Source: Treponema sp.
Lineage (GTDB): Bacteria > Spirochaetota > Spirochaetia > Treponematales > Treponemataceae
NCBI GenBank assembly: GCA_024695475.1
Contig: JAILIC010000066.1
Location: 20,355-84,354, forward strand
Direction: 5' to 3'
DNA: 64,000 nt
The notes beneath the pieces are model-generated. The model ran no database searches. It saw only the letters and a program-made list of their open reading frames with translations, and had not been told where the DNA came from. Below are positions 7,141 through 15,763 of the stretch, in pieces. The stretch's first letter is position 1; every line of letters starts with the position of its first letter. Position numbers and translations under genes: made by a program.

Positions 7141-9192
7141 CTAGAATGTTTCAGCGTTGCCTTTATGCTTTTTGTAGAGGCTTGCACTGCCAGTGCGTTC
7201 TGTAGGTACATGAGGATTTACACGTCCATGGCTTGATTTGTGACCACCGGATCGGTAACTGTCAGAACGTCCTTTGTCGTGTCCCTTGCCTTTTCTGTCT
7301 CTGCCAACTGCAAAACGGTCATGTGAACGGAAGTTGCCACCATTACCGCCATCTTTAGTGTCAAGATGCATATGTGGTAAGCCTCTATCACGTCTTGCCA
7401 TCTCAAGTACCTTTTTACCGTCTGAAGTAGGTAGGCTAACTAATGAAAAGTTGTTAGATACGTCGATGCGATCAACCATGCGTCCAGGAATGTGGAGTAA
7501 TGAACTGAAATAATCGGCAATAGAACGTGCGTTATATCCATCTCGACGTCCGAGCTGTACATACACGCGTACTTGATTGCTAAAATCACCACCTCTACCT
7601 GATGAGCCTTTGCCACCAAAGTCTCCCTGTGATGATATATGACCGTAATGACTTTTATCCAAAGATTTTCCGTAGGTTACAGATAGGACTGCTGCAAGCA
7701 CTTTCTGTGGATCAAGATTTTCACATAGCTCTGCTGCCATGGCCTCGAAAACAGGTTTTGGGGTAATCAAATGTTGTTCGACGGTAGCAGGAGCGTATTG
7801 CTCCATAGTGGCCGTCGAAGAAGGAGTTTCAATTGTTGAAACTCCTTCTGTAGTTGTTGTGTCAGCGGTTTCTGATACGTCGCTTTTGTCTTCACTTTGC
7901 GCTTGTAAAGGAATGATTTCATCATTAAAAGAATCGACTGATGATAGATCTGACTCATCTTGAATGGATGATTCCTGACTCTGAGTAATCAGTCCAAGAG
8001 ATTCTTTCATTTCGGTGAACATTCGGTCACGTTTGATTTCAAGTACACTGTCTACAGATGGAATAGTGCCTAATGTCATATCACCTTTGCTTGCTTTGCG
8101 TACTGCTGATTGCAAATAAGAAAGCTTACGTCGTTCATTGGGACATACAAAAGTGAATGCACAACCTGCTGCGCCTGCTCGTCCGGTACGTCCAATTCTA
8201 TGAACGTATGTTGATCCGTCGAATGGCAGTGAATAGTTGACTACGTGACTCAAACCACTGATGTCAATACCTCGTGCGGCAACGTCTGTTGCAACGAGTA
8301 TACGTGTTTTTTTGCTGCGGAAACGTGCCAAAATCTTTTCACGTTGTCCTTGTGGAATATCTCCATGGAGTGCAGCTGCCTCATATCCTCTTTCGTCAAG
8401 TTGTCTGCTTACTAAATCTGCGTCAGCCTTTGTCTGAGTAAATACGAGTCCATAAAAATCGGAAGACATATCGATAAGACGGACAAGTGCTTCGATTTTT
8501 TCACTTTCTTTTACGACCCAGTATTTCTGGTCGATAAGAAGTGGTTCTTCGGTAACACCTTCCTCTTCGATGATTTCGTACTCACCCATGAATTTCTGAG
8601 CGATTTTTAATATGGGGGCCGGAATAGTGGCACTGAACAAAAGAATACGGCTGTCAGGATTTGCTTTTGAGAATATGGCTTCTATATCATCTATAAAGCC
8701 CATATCAAGCATCTCGTCTCCTTCGTCAAGGATAAAATAGTCGATCTTCTCAATATTGAGAGTGCCTCGTTCTATATGATCCTGTATACGACCAGGTGTA
8801 CCAACAACAATGTCGATACCACGCCGTAAGTTTCGAATCTGTTCGCCATATGATGCACCACCATATAATACAGTTGTCTTTGGGTATTCACCGGTAGTAA
8901 AAGACTGCATTTCCGTGCATGTCTGAACGGCAAGTTCCCGTGTTGGCTCAAGAATGAGCGCACGTACATGATCGCTCTTTTCACGGAGCTTCTGTACTAA
9001 TGGTAAACCGAAAGCAGCTGTTTTTCCTGTACCTGTACGTGCTTTAGCGATGAGGTTTGTATCACCGTTTAAAAGACGAGGTATTGCAAGAGCTTGAATT
9101 GGTGAAGGTGTTTTGAAGCCTTTACGACCGATTGCAGCCAGGGTGATGTCATCAAGACCCAGGTCTTCGAAAGAGATTTCTTCTGATTCCAT
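7141..9192 (-). CDS. deaD: DEAD-box ATP-dependent RNA helicase (DeaD/CsdA-like)
   Basis: RNA helicase of 683 residues likely involved in ribosome assembly or mRNA remodelling. The motifs are in order: Q motif GFKTPSPIQ, motif I ARTGTGKT (51-58), Ia PTRELAVQ, motif II DEGD (156-159), SAT (187-189), then VATDVAARGIDI and HRIGRTGRAG in the second RecA domain. A Ser/Thr/Glu-rich linker leads to a DbpA-type RNA-binding domain (VYVQLGRRDGYNARSIADYF) and a Gly/Arg/Lys/His-rich tail. Motif II reads DEGD instead of DEAD (GGA for GCA), see findings. AAGGG lies before the ATG. Confidence 0.92.
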   Translation of the reverse strand: MESEEISFEDLGLDDITLAAIGRKGFKTPSPIQALAIPRLLNGDTNLIAKARTGTGKTAAFGLPLVQKLREKSDHVRALILEPTRELAVQTCTEMQSFTTGEYPKTTVLYGGASYGEQIRNLRRGIDIVVGTPGRIQDHIERGTLNIEKIDYFILDEGDEMLDMGFIDDIEAIFSKANPDSRILLFSATIPAPILKIAQKFMGEYEIIEEEGVTEEPLLIDQKYWVVKESEKIEALVRLIDMSSDFYGLVFTQTKADADLVSRQLDERGYEAAALHGDIPQGQREKILARFRSKKTRILVATDVAARGIDISGLSHVVNYSLPFDGSTYVHRIGRTGRAGAAGCAFTFVCPNERRKLSYLQSAVRKASKGDMTLGTIPSVDSVLEIKRDRMFTEMKESLGLITQSQESSIQDESDLSSVDSFNDEIIPLQAQSEDKSDVSETADTTTTEGVSTIETPSSTATMEQYAPATVEQHLITPKPVFEAMAAELCENLDPQKVLAAVLSVTYGKSLDKSHYGHISSQGDFGGKGSSGRGGDFSNQVRVYVQLGRRDGYNARSIADYFSSLLHIPGRMVDRIDVSNNFSLVSLPTSDGKKVLEMARRDRGLPHMHLDTKDGGNGGNFRSHDRFAVGRDRKGKGHDKGRSDSYRSGGHKSSHGRVNPHVPTERTGSASLYKKHKGNAETF

Positions 9193-9491
9193 ATGTGTCC
9201 CTTGTGGGCAAAAAATGCCACACTTCCTAATGTGTGATTATCCACTTGGAACAACAGAAACCAAAAAACTAAACCTTGATTTTCAAAAAGAAGAAATAAA
9301 AAGTAAGTCTCTAATTTGTAGAAAACGCTGCATTGTACCTTGAGGAGGTGAGCAACACGTTTTCAAAACGCCTATGTGTTCAAGCAGGCATTCACACGTA
9401 TACTAGTTGTCAGCTGTAGCCGACATTGTTTTAAGACTATACTTTAAATCCCAAAATGATGCAAGAGGTTTTTATGAAAATAATGCATATT
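9193..9491. other. intergenic region between the helicase gene and the end of murD
   Basis: No gene is supported in these 299 bases. They would form a long 5' leader for the helicase gene, as is common for cold-shock helicases. Visible elements are the palindrome CGTTTTCAAAACG (9358-9370), a small hairpin CACAC/GTGTG just before the helicase start, and a single DnaA-box-like TTATCCACT (9238-9246). I could not assign a confident promoter. Confidence 0.3.
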
Positions 9492-11030
9492 TTAGCAAAT
9501 AGTTGAAAATAGTGCTTTTGTTTTGCTCATAAACTGATTGCCACGGTCAAATTCGTTATTGAACATGCCAAAAGAAGTTGCTCCAGGTGTAAAGACAACA
9601 GCTAGATGGTCTTGAGAAGTATCTGCGTCAAGATCCTTTTTTAAGCTACTGAGCAATGCATCGAGTGAATTATAGGGGCCTTGATAGGAGACATGTTGTT
9701 TTTGTAAAAGGTTTACGAGCTTATCGGTTCCTGTTCCTGCAAGAAGATATAATGCGTGTACTGGAATGATATTTGGAGCGGTACAGGCAAGTGTATCTGC
9801 CAGCTTGGTAAACTCTAACCCTTTATCTGTACCGCCAGTGATACAGACGACAGGTTCATTAAATGCCTGGGTTGCAGCAGCTGCTGCTTCTGGTACGGTT
9901 GCACAGGAGTCGTTATAAAAACGAATAACTGTTTTTGCTGTTTTATACTGATGAAAGTACTGAAGCCGGTGTTCTATGCCAGGCCAGGTTTGTAAAATCG
10001 AAATGATGTCTGCATCTGCAACATGCATGAGATGAAGTACAAGGGCTGCGTTAAGAGCATTTGTCCGCATGTGTTCTCCGGGAACGATCAAATCTTTAAG
10101 GATGGTATGTGCTGTGCCATCTCGCAATCGTAGTTGTCCAACTGGTGTATTATTGGCTACGGATTGCCAGACGCCTTGCATATTTGCCGGTAGTTCCTTT
10201 CGGCTGTAGTAAAGTACAGTTGCTTTTGTCTCTTGTGCAAATAAGGCTCCCCAAGAAGAAGCGTTTATCGGTCCAGTTCCTGGTTCATCTTCATCAGCGT
10301 CGATGATAGTATAATCCTGTGCGGTCTGATCTGTATAAATCAGCCGTTTATCGGCAATGTAGTCTTCCATATTGTGGTACCAGTTTTGATGGTCAGGAAC
10401 AATCTTGGTAATAATTGCTATATACGGATGTAGGGCTTGTCTACCTCGTAAATCTGCCAATTGCCAACTAGAAAGTTCGAGGACTACGGGAGTATTCTCT
10501 GATGTTTTATCGAGAAAGGTGAGAGGACTGACCGTTATATTGCCTCCTAAAAATGCAGTAAAGCCTGATTTTGTCAAACCATAGTAGATAGCGCTTACTG
10601 TTGAAGATTTGCCTTTACTTCCAGTGACAGCAATAATGGGTGCTTTTGTAAAGTGCAGGAAGATACTAAGATCTGTTTCAATGGCTTTTGCTGCTGCCAG
10701 ATAGGTATTACCGTCATATTTGATGCCCGGATTTTTAATGACACAGTCTGCATTTTTAAAATCGTCGATAACATGCTTGCCCAGACGATAGGTAAGTCGT
10801 GATATGTCCAATGATGGATCAGATTCTAGGGCATCAATAGTTGGCTTTAATTGGGATTCTGTTTTCATATCGGTGGCAATAACATAGGCACCGTGCTTAA
10901 GAAAAAAACGAACGGAAGCGAGCCCCCCGCCATTCAATCCTAATCCCATGATTGTTATATGTTTGTCTTTGATGTCTTCGATTGTTTGAAATACGCATCC
11001 TTTTGGATAGACATGTGTTTGAGCTGACAT
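9492..11030 (-). CDS. murD: UDP-N-acetylmuramoylalanine--D-glutamate ligase
   Basis: Cytoplasmic Mur ligase that adds D-glutamate to UDP-MurNAc-L-Ala in peptidoglycan synthesis. The N-terminal domain holds IMGLGLNGGGLASVRF; the ATP-binding loop is VTGSKGKSSTVSA; the central domain has VLELSSWQL and PDHQNWYHNMEDY; the C-terminal domain has HRLQYFHQYK, FYNDSCATVPEA and ITGGTDKGLEF. Its 512 residues are somewhat longer than the usual 440-460. GAAGG lies about 8 nt before the ATG. It stands alone, not in an mra/mur cluster. Confidence 0.9.
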   Translation of the reverse strand: MSAQTHVYPKGCVFQTIEDIKDKHITIMGLGLNGGGLASVRFFLKHGAYVIATDMKTESQLKPTIDALESDPSLDISRLTYRLGKHVIDDFKNADCVIKNPGIKYDGNTYLAAAKAIETDLSIFLHFTKAPIIAVTGSKGKSSTVSAIYYGLTKSGFTAFLGGNITVSPLTFLDKTSENTPVVLELSSWQLADLRGRQALHPYIAIITKIVPDHQNWYHNMEDYIADKRLIYTDQTAQDYTIIDADEDEPGTGPINASSWGALFAQETKATVLYYSRKELPANMQGVWQSVANNTPVGQLRLRDGTAHTILKDLIVPGEHMRTNALNAALVLHLMHVADADIISILQTWPGIEHRLQYFHQYKTAKTVIRFYNDSCATVPEAAAAATQAFNEPVVCITGGTDKGLEFTKLADTLACTAPNIIPVHALYLLAGTGTDKLVNLLQKQHVSYQGPYNSLDALLSSLKKDLDADTSQDHLAVVFTPGATSFGMFNNEFDRGNQFMSKTKALFSTIC

Positions 11031-11100
11031 AACGATTACCTTCTTTTATATATAAAAGTGTAGCAGAAATAATGAAAAAATGAAATGGACATCTCTAAAA

Positions 11101-11122
11101 ACTGTCCTATTTATAGGATAGT
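11101..11122. promoter_or_regulatory. 22-bp near-perfect palindrome (operator candidate)
   Basis: The two 11-bp halves are ACTGTCCTATT and TATAGGATAGT; only one pair is mismatched (a G-T pair). It lies 80 bp before the lipoprotein start at 11202 and 71 bp before the murD start codon at 11030. The inner motif CTATTTATAGG is partly repeated at 11178-11187. Likely a dimeric repressor or activator site; the protein is unknown. Confidence 0.45.
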
Positions 11123-11201
11123 ACTAATTTTTTCACTTTTTTATAAAAACATGTCCTCTTATTGCATAGTCTTTGACTATTTATAGGTGGAGGTTATTGA
11201 A

Positions 11202-12245
11202 ATGAAAATTATAGTGTCTGGATTGTTATGCTTATTCTTGTTGAGCTGTTCTATGTTACAGGGGACAGAAGACGGAGCTGCAGATGCTGGTATGGAAAAA
11301 AGTGTTACTGTTGGTTCTGGCTTTGGAGAAAAAGACGCTGATGCTTCTACAAGTTTGTATCAGGTGACGTATGATGCAGGATTACAGGCTGCGCAATTGA
11401 AGTGGAATGTACAGAAAATGACAGGATTAAAAATACGATTTGAGTATCTGGATTATGTACAGACTGTCTTGGTTAGTGATGGATCAATTGTTTTGGAACA
11501 TATTCCTTTTGAAACAGGACAGGGAACTTTTTCTGTTGTATGTAAGCAACTGCGTGATGATGATAGCATCTGTGCTTCAGAAGTGATAACTGGTACGACT
11601 TCGGAATATTTCGTCGGTCAGGTTATGTATCTATGGACTGGTCGTACGGGAAATGTCTATTACAGTGCTTTTGAATCTTCAGTTCCTGCTGGTGTCATTT
11701 ATGAAGTACGGGAAGAAGGAAGTGCGTATAAGATGATTGCTTTATATGATGCGTATCAAAGTGAGACAGGGGTAGGTTGGTGTGCCCGAAGAGCAGTGAT
11801 AGGTGATTTATATGATTCGATTTTTTCTGTTCCAAGTGAGTATGAAGATGATGGATATGCAACTTTCCAAGCTATGAACAGGTACTTTCAAAAGGTTGGT
11901 GTACAATATTTGTATGCGTTTTATAATTGCAAGTACTATGATCCTCGTAAACCTTTTGGGTATGCATATAATAATGGTGGCTGGTATTTGCCGGCACGAA
12001 TGGAAATGTATAAGGTATATACCGTGTTGGCTGAAGTTGAGGCCGCTATGGTAGCTGTTGGAGGAAGTCCGCTATCCCGAGAGGGAAATTATTGGACGGC
12101 GACACCTGGCAGTATTATGCGACAGGCATGGTATATTTATTTTACCGATGGAACACTTACAACTGAGACAAAGGATAGAGATGGTAAGGATTCTTATATT
12201 AAGGATTTAAAACATATTCGCTCAGTATATAATTCTCGTCGCTGA
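11202..12245 (+). CDS. lipoprotein with DUF1566/FISUMP-like C-terminal region
   Basis: A 347-residue lipoprotein. I chose the ATG at 11202, which follows GGTGGAGG by 8 nt and gives a short signal peptide ending FLLSC (Cys16). The middle region is beta-rich. The C-terminal part holds NNGGWYLPARMEMYKVY and NYWTATPGS, the same GWYxP and YWTA pair seen in the lipoprotein at 2227-3489. The two proteins are otherwise different and likely belong to a dispersed spirochaete family of surface or periplasmic lipoproteins of unknown function. A hairpin follows the gene at 12259-12294. Confidence 0.7.
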   Translation: MKIIVSGLLCLFLLSCSMLQGTEDGAADAGMEKSVTVGSGFGEKDADASTSLYQVTYDAGLQAAQLKWNVQKMTGLKIRFEYLDYVQTVLVSDGSIVLEHIPFETGQGTFSVVCKQLRDDDSICASEVITGTTSEYFVGQVMYLWTGRTGNVYYSAFESSVPAGVIYEVREEGSAYKMIALYDAYQSETGVGWCARRAVIGDLYDSIFSVPSEYEDDGYATFQAMNRYFQKVGVQYLYAFYNCKYYDPRKPFGYAYNNGGWYLPARMEMYKVYTVLAEVEAAMVAVGGSPLSREGNYWTATPGSIMRQAWYIYFTDGTLTTETKDRDGKDSYIKDLKHIRSVYNSRR

Positions 12246-12258
12246 TTTACTGGAACGG

Positions 12259-12294
12259 GCAATGTTTCAAAGGTCAACAACCTTTGAAACTTGC
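12259..12294 (+). terminator. strong hairpin after the lipoprotein gene
   Basis: GTTTCAAAGGT (12264-12274) pairs perfectly with ACCTTTGAAAC (12280-12290) around the loop CAACA. An outer GCAA/TTGC pair extends it. There is no clear T-run, so it may be a weak terminator or an mRNA-stabilising end that separates this gene from the alaS promoter. Confidence 0.5.
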
Positions 12295-12302
12295 TCTAAT
12301 AC

Positions 12303-12331
12303 TTGACATTAAGCGTGTCGGACAATACTAT
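12303..12331 (+). promoter_or_regulatory. alaS promoter, predicted leaderless
   Basis: Consensus -35 TTGACA, 17-nt spacer, -10 TACTAT, then 8 nt to the ATG at 12340. This is the best sigma-70-type promoter in the window; its start site should fall within 1-2 nt of the ATG. Confidence 0.7.
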
Positions 12332-12339
12332 AAAACATT

Positions 12340-14163
12340 ATGACAGTTAATGAATTGCGTTCTAAATACATTGAATTTTTTAAGAGTAAAGGACATGTAG
12401 AGATTGGTGGTAAATCACTTCTTCCAAATAATGATCCTACTGTTTTGTTTACTACTGCTGGTATGCAGCCTCTTGTTCCTTATCTTGCTGGTGAAAATCA
12501 TCCTTCTGGAACCCGGCTTACTGATTATCAAAAATGTGTACGTACAGGTGATATTGATTCTGTTGGTGATCCAGCCCATCTTACTTTTTTTGAAATGCTT
12601 GGCAACTGGTCTTTGGGAGACTACTTCAAAAAAGAATCAATCGGTTTTAGCTTTGAGTTTTTGACAGATAAAAAATGGCTTGGTATTTCTCCAGACAAAT
12701 TGTCTGTAACTGTTTTTGCTGGTGAAGAGGGAATTCCTCGTGACGATGAAGCGGCTGCAATCTGGGAAAGCCATGGTATTCCTCGTGAGAGAATCCACTT
12801 TTTGCCTCGCGAAGATAACTGGTGGGGCCCTGCAGGTGCGACAGGTCCTTGTGGTCCTGATACCGAAATTTTCTTTGATACAGGAAAAGAAAAATGTGGT
12901 CCTGATTGTCGTCCTGGCTGTCATTGTGGTAAATATGTTGAGATTTGGAATAACGTATTTATGCAATACAACAAGAATGCTGAAGGACAGTTTATTCCAT
13001 TGGCCCGTAAATGCGTTGATACAGGTATGGGTGTTGAGCGTACTGTTGCAATGCTCAATGGTCAAAAGTCTGTATACGAAACAGATGTATTTGTTCCAAT
13101 CATTAAATGTATTGAGGAATTAACAGGTAAAAAGTACGGTGATAATGAAACTGATGATATGTCTATGCGTATTATTGCTGATCATGCACGTACTGCTACA
13201 TTTATTCTTGGTGATCCTCAGGCTGTAACTCCAGCTCGTACAGGTGCAGGCTATATTCTTCGCCGTATCATTCGTCGTGCTGTCCGGCACGGACGTAAGC
13301 TTGGGCTTGAAGGGTCATTCCTTGCAAAGCCTGCAGCAATTGTAATTGATGAATACAAACATGCTTATCCTGAATTAGCTGAGCATACTGATTTTATCTA
13401 TGACCAGCTTGCTCAGGAAGAGTCAAAATTCCTTAAGACGCTAAAGCAGGGTGAGGCTGAGTTTGAAAAACTGTTACCTAACTTGTTGAAAAATCCTAAG
13501 AAAGTTATTCCTGGTCGTGTAGCTTTCCGTTTATATGATACTTTTGGTTATCCAATTGAGCTGACTGAAGAACTGGGTCAGGAAAATGGCATGACTGTTG
13601 ATATCGAAGGATTTAATGCTGAAGAGAAGAAACATCAGGAAGAATCTCGTTCGTTAAGTGCTGGAGCCTTTAAGGGAGGTCTTGCAGATCATAGTGAGAT
13701 TACAACAAAGTATCATACAGCAACTCATTTGCTACAGCAGGCTTTGGTAAATGTTCTGGGAGCTCATGTTGCTCAAAAGGGGTCAAACATAACAGCGGAA
13801 CGTATGCGTTTTGACTTTACGCATCCTCAGGCAATGACTAAAGAAGAGATTCAGAAAGTTGAAGATATTGTTAACGAGCAGATCCAACGCGATTTGCCGG
13901 TAACAATGGAAGTTATGGATATCGAAGATGCTAAGAAATCTGGTGCACGTGCTTTGTTTGGTGAAAAATATGATAAACAGGTAAAAGTGTATACTATTGG
14001 CGATTTTAGTAAGGAAGTTTGTGGTGGTCCTCATGTACAGCATACGGCTCAGATTGGACATTTCCATATTGTAAAGGAACAGTCTTCTTCTGCAGGCGTA
14101 CGTCGTATTCGTGCTGTAATCGAAGGTGGACTCCCATTGGAACCTTCGCCAGAAAATAAGTAA
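12340..14163 (+). CDS. alaS: alanyl-tRNA synthetase (short form)
   Basis: Class II synthetase that charges tRNA-Ala. The catalytic core is intact: LLPNNDPTVLFTTAGMQP, FFEMLGNWSLGDYF, GPCGPDTEIFFD. A Cys-rich segment, CGPDCRPGCHCGKY, lies within the core. The editing domain is present with the zinc ligands TATHLL and CGGPHVQHT. The protein ends at 607 residues, soon after RRIRAVIEG, so the C-terminal DHHA1/C-Ala part of the usual 850-900-residue enzyme is absent. Short AlaRS proteins are known in spirochaetes. There is no Shine-Dalgarno; the promoter abuts the ATG. Confidence 0.95.
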   Translation: MTVNELRSKYIEFFKSKGHVEIGGKSLLPNNDPTVLFTTAGMQPLVPYLAGENHPSGTRLTDYQKCVRTGDIDSVGDPAHLTFFEMLGNWSLGDYFKKESIGFSFEFLTDKKWLGISPDKLSVTVFAGEEGIPRDDEAAAIWESHGIPRERIHFLPREDNWWGPAGATGPCGPDTEIFFDTGKEKCGPDCRPGCHCGKYVEIWNNVFMQYNKNAEGQFIPLARKCVDTGMGVERTVAMLNGQKSVYETDVFVPIIKCIEELTGKKYGDNETDDMSMRIIADHARTATFILGDPQAVTPARTGAGYILRRIIRRAVRHGRKLGLEGSFLAKPAAIVIDEYKHAYPELAEHTDFIYDQLAQEESKFLKTLKQGEAEFEKLLPNLLKNPKKVIPGRVAFRLYDTFGYPIELTEELGQENGMTVDIEGFNAEEKKHQEESRSLSAGAFKGGLADHSEITTKYHTATHLLQQALVNVLGAHVAQKGSNITAERMRFDFTHPQAMTKEEIQKVEDIVNEQIQRDLPVTMEVMDIEDAKKSGARALFGEKYDKQVKVYTIGDFSKEVCGGPHVQHTAQIGHFHIVKEQSSSAGVRRIRAVIEGGLPLEPSPENK

Positions 14164-14178
14164 ATAAAAATAAAGAAA

Positions 14179-14213
14179 TACTGTAACAAATCTGCATTGA
14201 TTTTGTTACAGTA
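14179..14213 (+). terminator. 12-bp hairpin between alaS and the SurA-like gene
   Basis: TACTGTAACAAA (14179-14190) and TTTGTTACAGTA (14202-14213) are perfect inverted copies around an 11-nt loop. There is no T-run immediately after, so it may be an intercistronic attenuator, a processing site or a binding site. The ribosome-binding site AAGGAA for the next gene lies just downstream. Confidence 0.4.
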
Positions 14214-14233
14214 CATGTAAGGAAGTCTATTTT

Positions 14234-15325
14234 ATGAAACGATTTGCTGTTGGTATTTGTATATTGCTTGCGACTGTTGCTTTGTCATTTGCACAGTCAG
14301 ATCTTCAGGTTCTCGCTGTTGTTAAGCTCAATAAAAGTGAGTCTGTTACTCTCAAAGAGTTACGCACTCGTGTCGAGACCTATCAGAAGCAGACAAAGAA
14401 AACAATGTCTATTGATGACAAGAAACAAATTCTTGAAGCAATTATTGATGAAAAATTGATTCTTCAGGCTGCTTCAAAAGCTGGTATTGTAATTCCTGAC
14501 AGTCAGGTTGATCAGTATTTTCTTGGTCAGATGTCTCAGCAACTCGGACGGCCGGTAACTGAAAAAGAGTTGGCTGCAATAATTGAACAACAGCAAAACA
14601 TGTCACTTGATGCTTATATGAAAGAGCAGGTCGGTATGGATTTGACTGAGTACAAGGCCTATTTGAAGTCTCAGTTAATTGCTCAGAGATATGTTGTTTC
14701 ACAAAATCAGAATGAGTTGAATTCTGTTGCTCCTACTGATGCTGAAATTCGTGCTTTTTATGATATGAATAAAGCTCAGTTTGTTTGGAATGATATGCTT
14801 AAGATGTTCTTGGTAATGGTTCCAAAAGGAAAGAATCCTGACGAAGCTAAGAAAACTGCAGAAAGCATGCTTAACGATTATAAAAACAAAAAGCAGACAT
14901 TGGAACAGATTCGTGTAAAATCTCGTATGGAAGGATCAACGTTCCAGGCTGGTGATTTATTGTTAAGCAAAACACAGCAGAATGCTATGCAAGTTGGTTT
15001 AAGCTATAAAGAATTAAATGAATTGTTCAGTAAAGATAAGGGGTATGTTTCTTCTTTGACAGAAACAGATGAAAACTGGCAGTTCTATACGATACTTGAA
15101 AAGTATAGTGCAAAAATGTTGGAGATTAGTGATATCGTACAGCCTGATACTACTACCACAGTGTATGAGTATATCAAAATGAATTTGACTCAGCAGAAGC
15201 AGAGTCAGTTTTTGATGCGAACCATTCAATCTTTATCAAAATCTTTGAATACGACAGAGAATGTTTCTCGTAAAAAGACGGGAGAGTCTCTGGATAAACT
15301 TCTCAATTGGGACGGAAAAAAATAA
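14234..15325 (+). CDS. periplasmic SurA-like chaperone
   Basis: A 363-residue exported protein whose signal peptide ends ALSFAQ. The SurA N-terminal fold is recognisable: LAVVKLNKSESVTLKELR, then DDKKQILEAIIDEKLILQAA and SQVDQYFLGQMSQQLG. A classical parvulin active site is not obvious in the C-terminal part (MLKMFLVMVPKGKNPDEA resembles only its start), so chaperone activity is likelier than isomerase activity. Its substrates would be outer-membrane or lipoprotein precursors. nusB follows with no gap, and alaS precedes it across a hairpin. Confidence 0.65.
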   Translation: MKRFAVGICILLATVALSFAQSDLQVLAVVKLNKSESVTLKELRTRVETYQKQTKKTMSIDDKKQILEAIIDEKLILQAASKAGIVIPDSQVDQYFLGQMSQQLGRPVTEKELAAIIEQQQNMSLDAYMKEQVGMDLTEYKAYLKSQLIAQRYVVSQNQNELNSVAPTDAEIRAFYDMNKAQFVWNDMLKMFLVMVPKGKNPDEAKKTAESMLNDYKNKKQTLEQIRVKSRMEGSTFQAGDLLLSKTQQNAMQVGLSYKELNELFSKDKGYVSSLTETDENWQFYTILEKYSAKMLEISDIVQPDTTTTVYEYIKMNLTQQKQSQFLMRTIQSLSKSLNTTENVSRKKTGESLDKLLNWDGKK

Positions 15326-15763
15326 GTGTCTAGACGAAAAGGCCGGATATTAGCATTCCAGGCTTTGTATTCCTGGGATGTCGGTGGTATACAAGTACCA
15401 GAGTTAGTTAGCTTTTCTTGGACTGAAAATGAAAAAGGTCAGTCTAGTGATCAGGAAAGTCGTGATTTTGCTCGTTTGCTTATTTCTGGGGCAATTGAGC
15501 ATATGGATACTATTGATGCGGAAATAAAAAAACATCTTTCTGAAAAATGGGATTTTGGCCGCTTGAATAAAGTGACGCTCGCAATTTTACGTATGAGTGT
15601 TTATTCCTTATTATTTCAGAAAGATTTGCCAGCAACGATTGTTATTGATGAGGCAATAGATATTGCAAAAGAATATGGCCCAGATGATTCTTTTAAGTTT
15701 ATCAATGCACTTCTCGATACAATCAAAAAAACATCTTCTACGGAAGGTGAAGGTGATCATTGA
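15326..15763 (+). CDS. nusB: transcription antitermination protein NusB
   Basis: Small helical RNA-binding protein (145 residues) that with NusE binds boxA RNA in rRNA antitermination. The opening RRKGRILAFQALYSWDV and the C-terminal PATIVIDEAIDIAKEYG followed by FINALLDTI are typical. It starts at GTG directly after the stop of the SurA-like gene, and its TGA overlaps the TTG start of the TPR gene, so the three genes are one translation-coupled operon. Confidence 0.92.
   Translation: MSRRKGRILAFQALYSWDVGGIQVPELVSFSWTENEKGQSSDQESRDFARLLISGAIEHMDTIDAEIKKHLSEKWDFGRLNKVTLAILRMSVYSLLFQKDLPATIVIDEAIDIAKEYGPDDSFKFINALLDTIKKTSSTEGEGDH

Noticed and set aside
9238..9246. DnaA box / replication origin
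   Set aside because: A single near-consensus box TTATCCACT without a cluster, AT-rich unwinding element or dnaA nearby.
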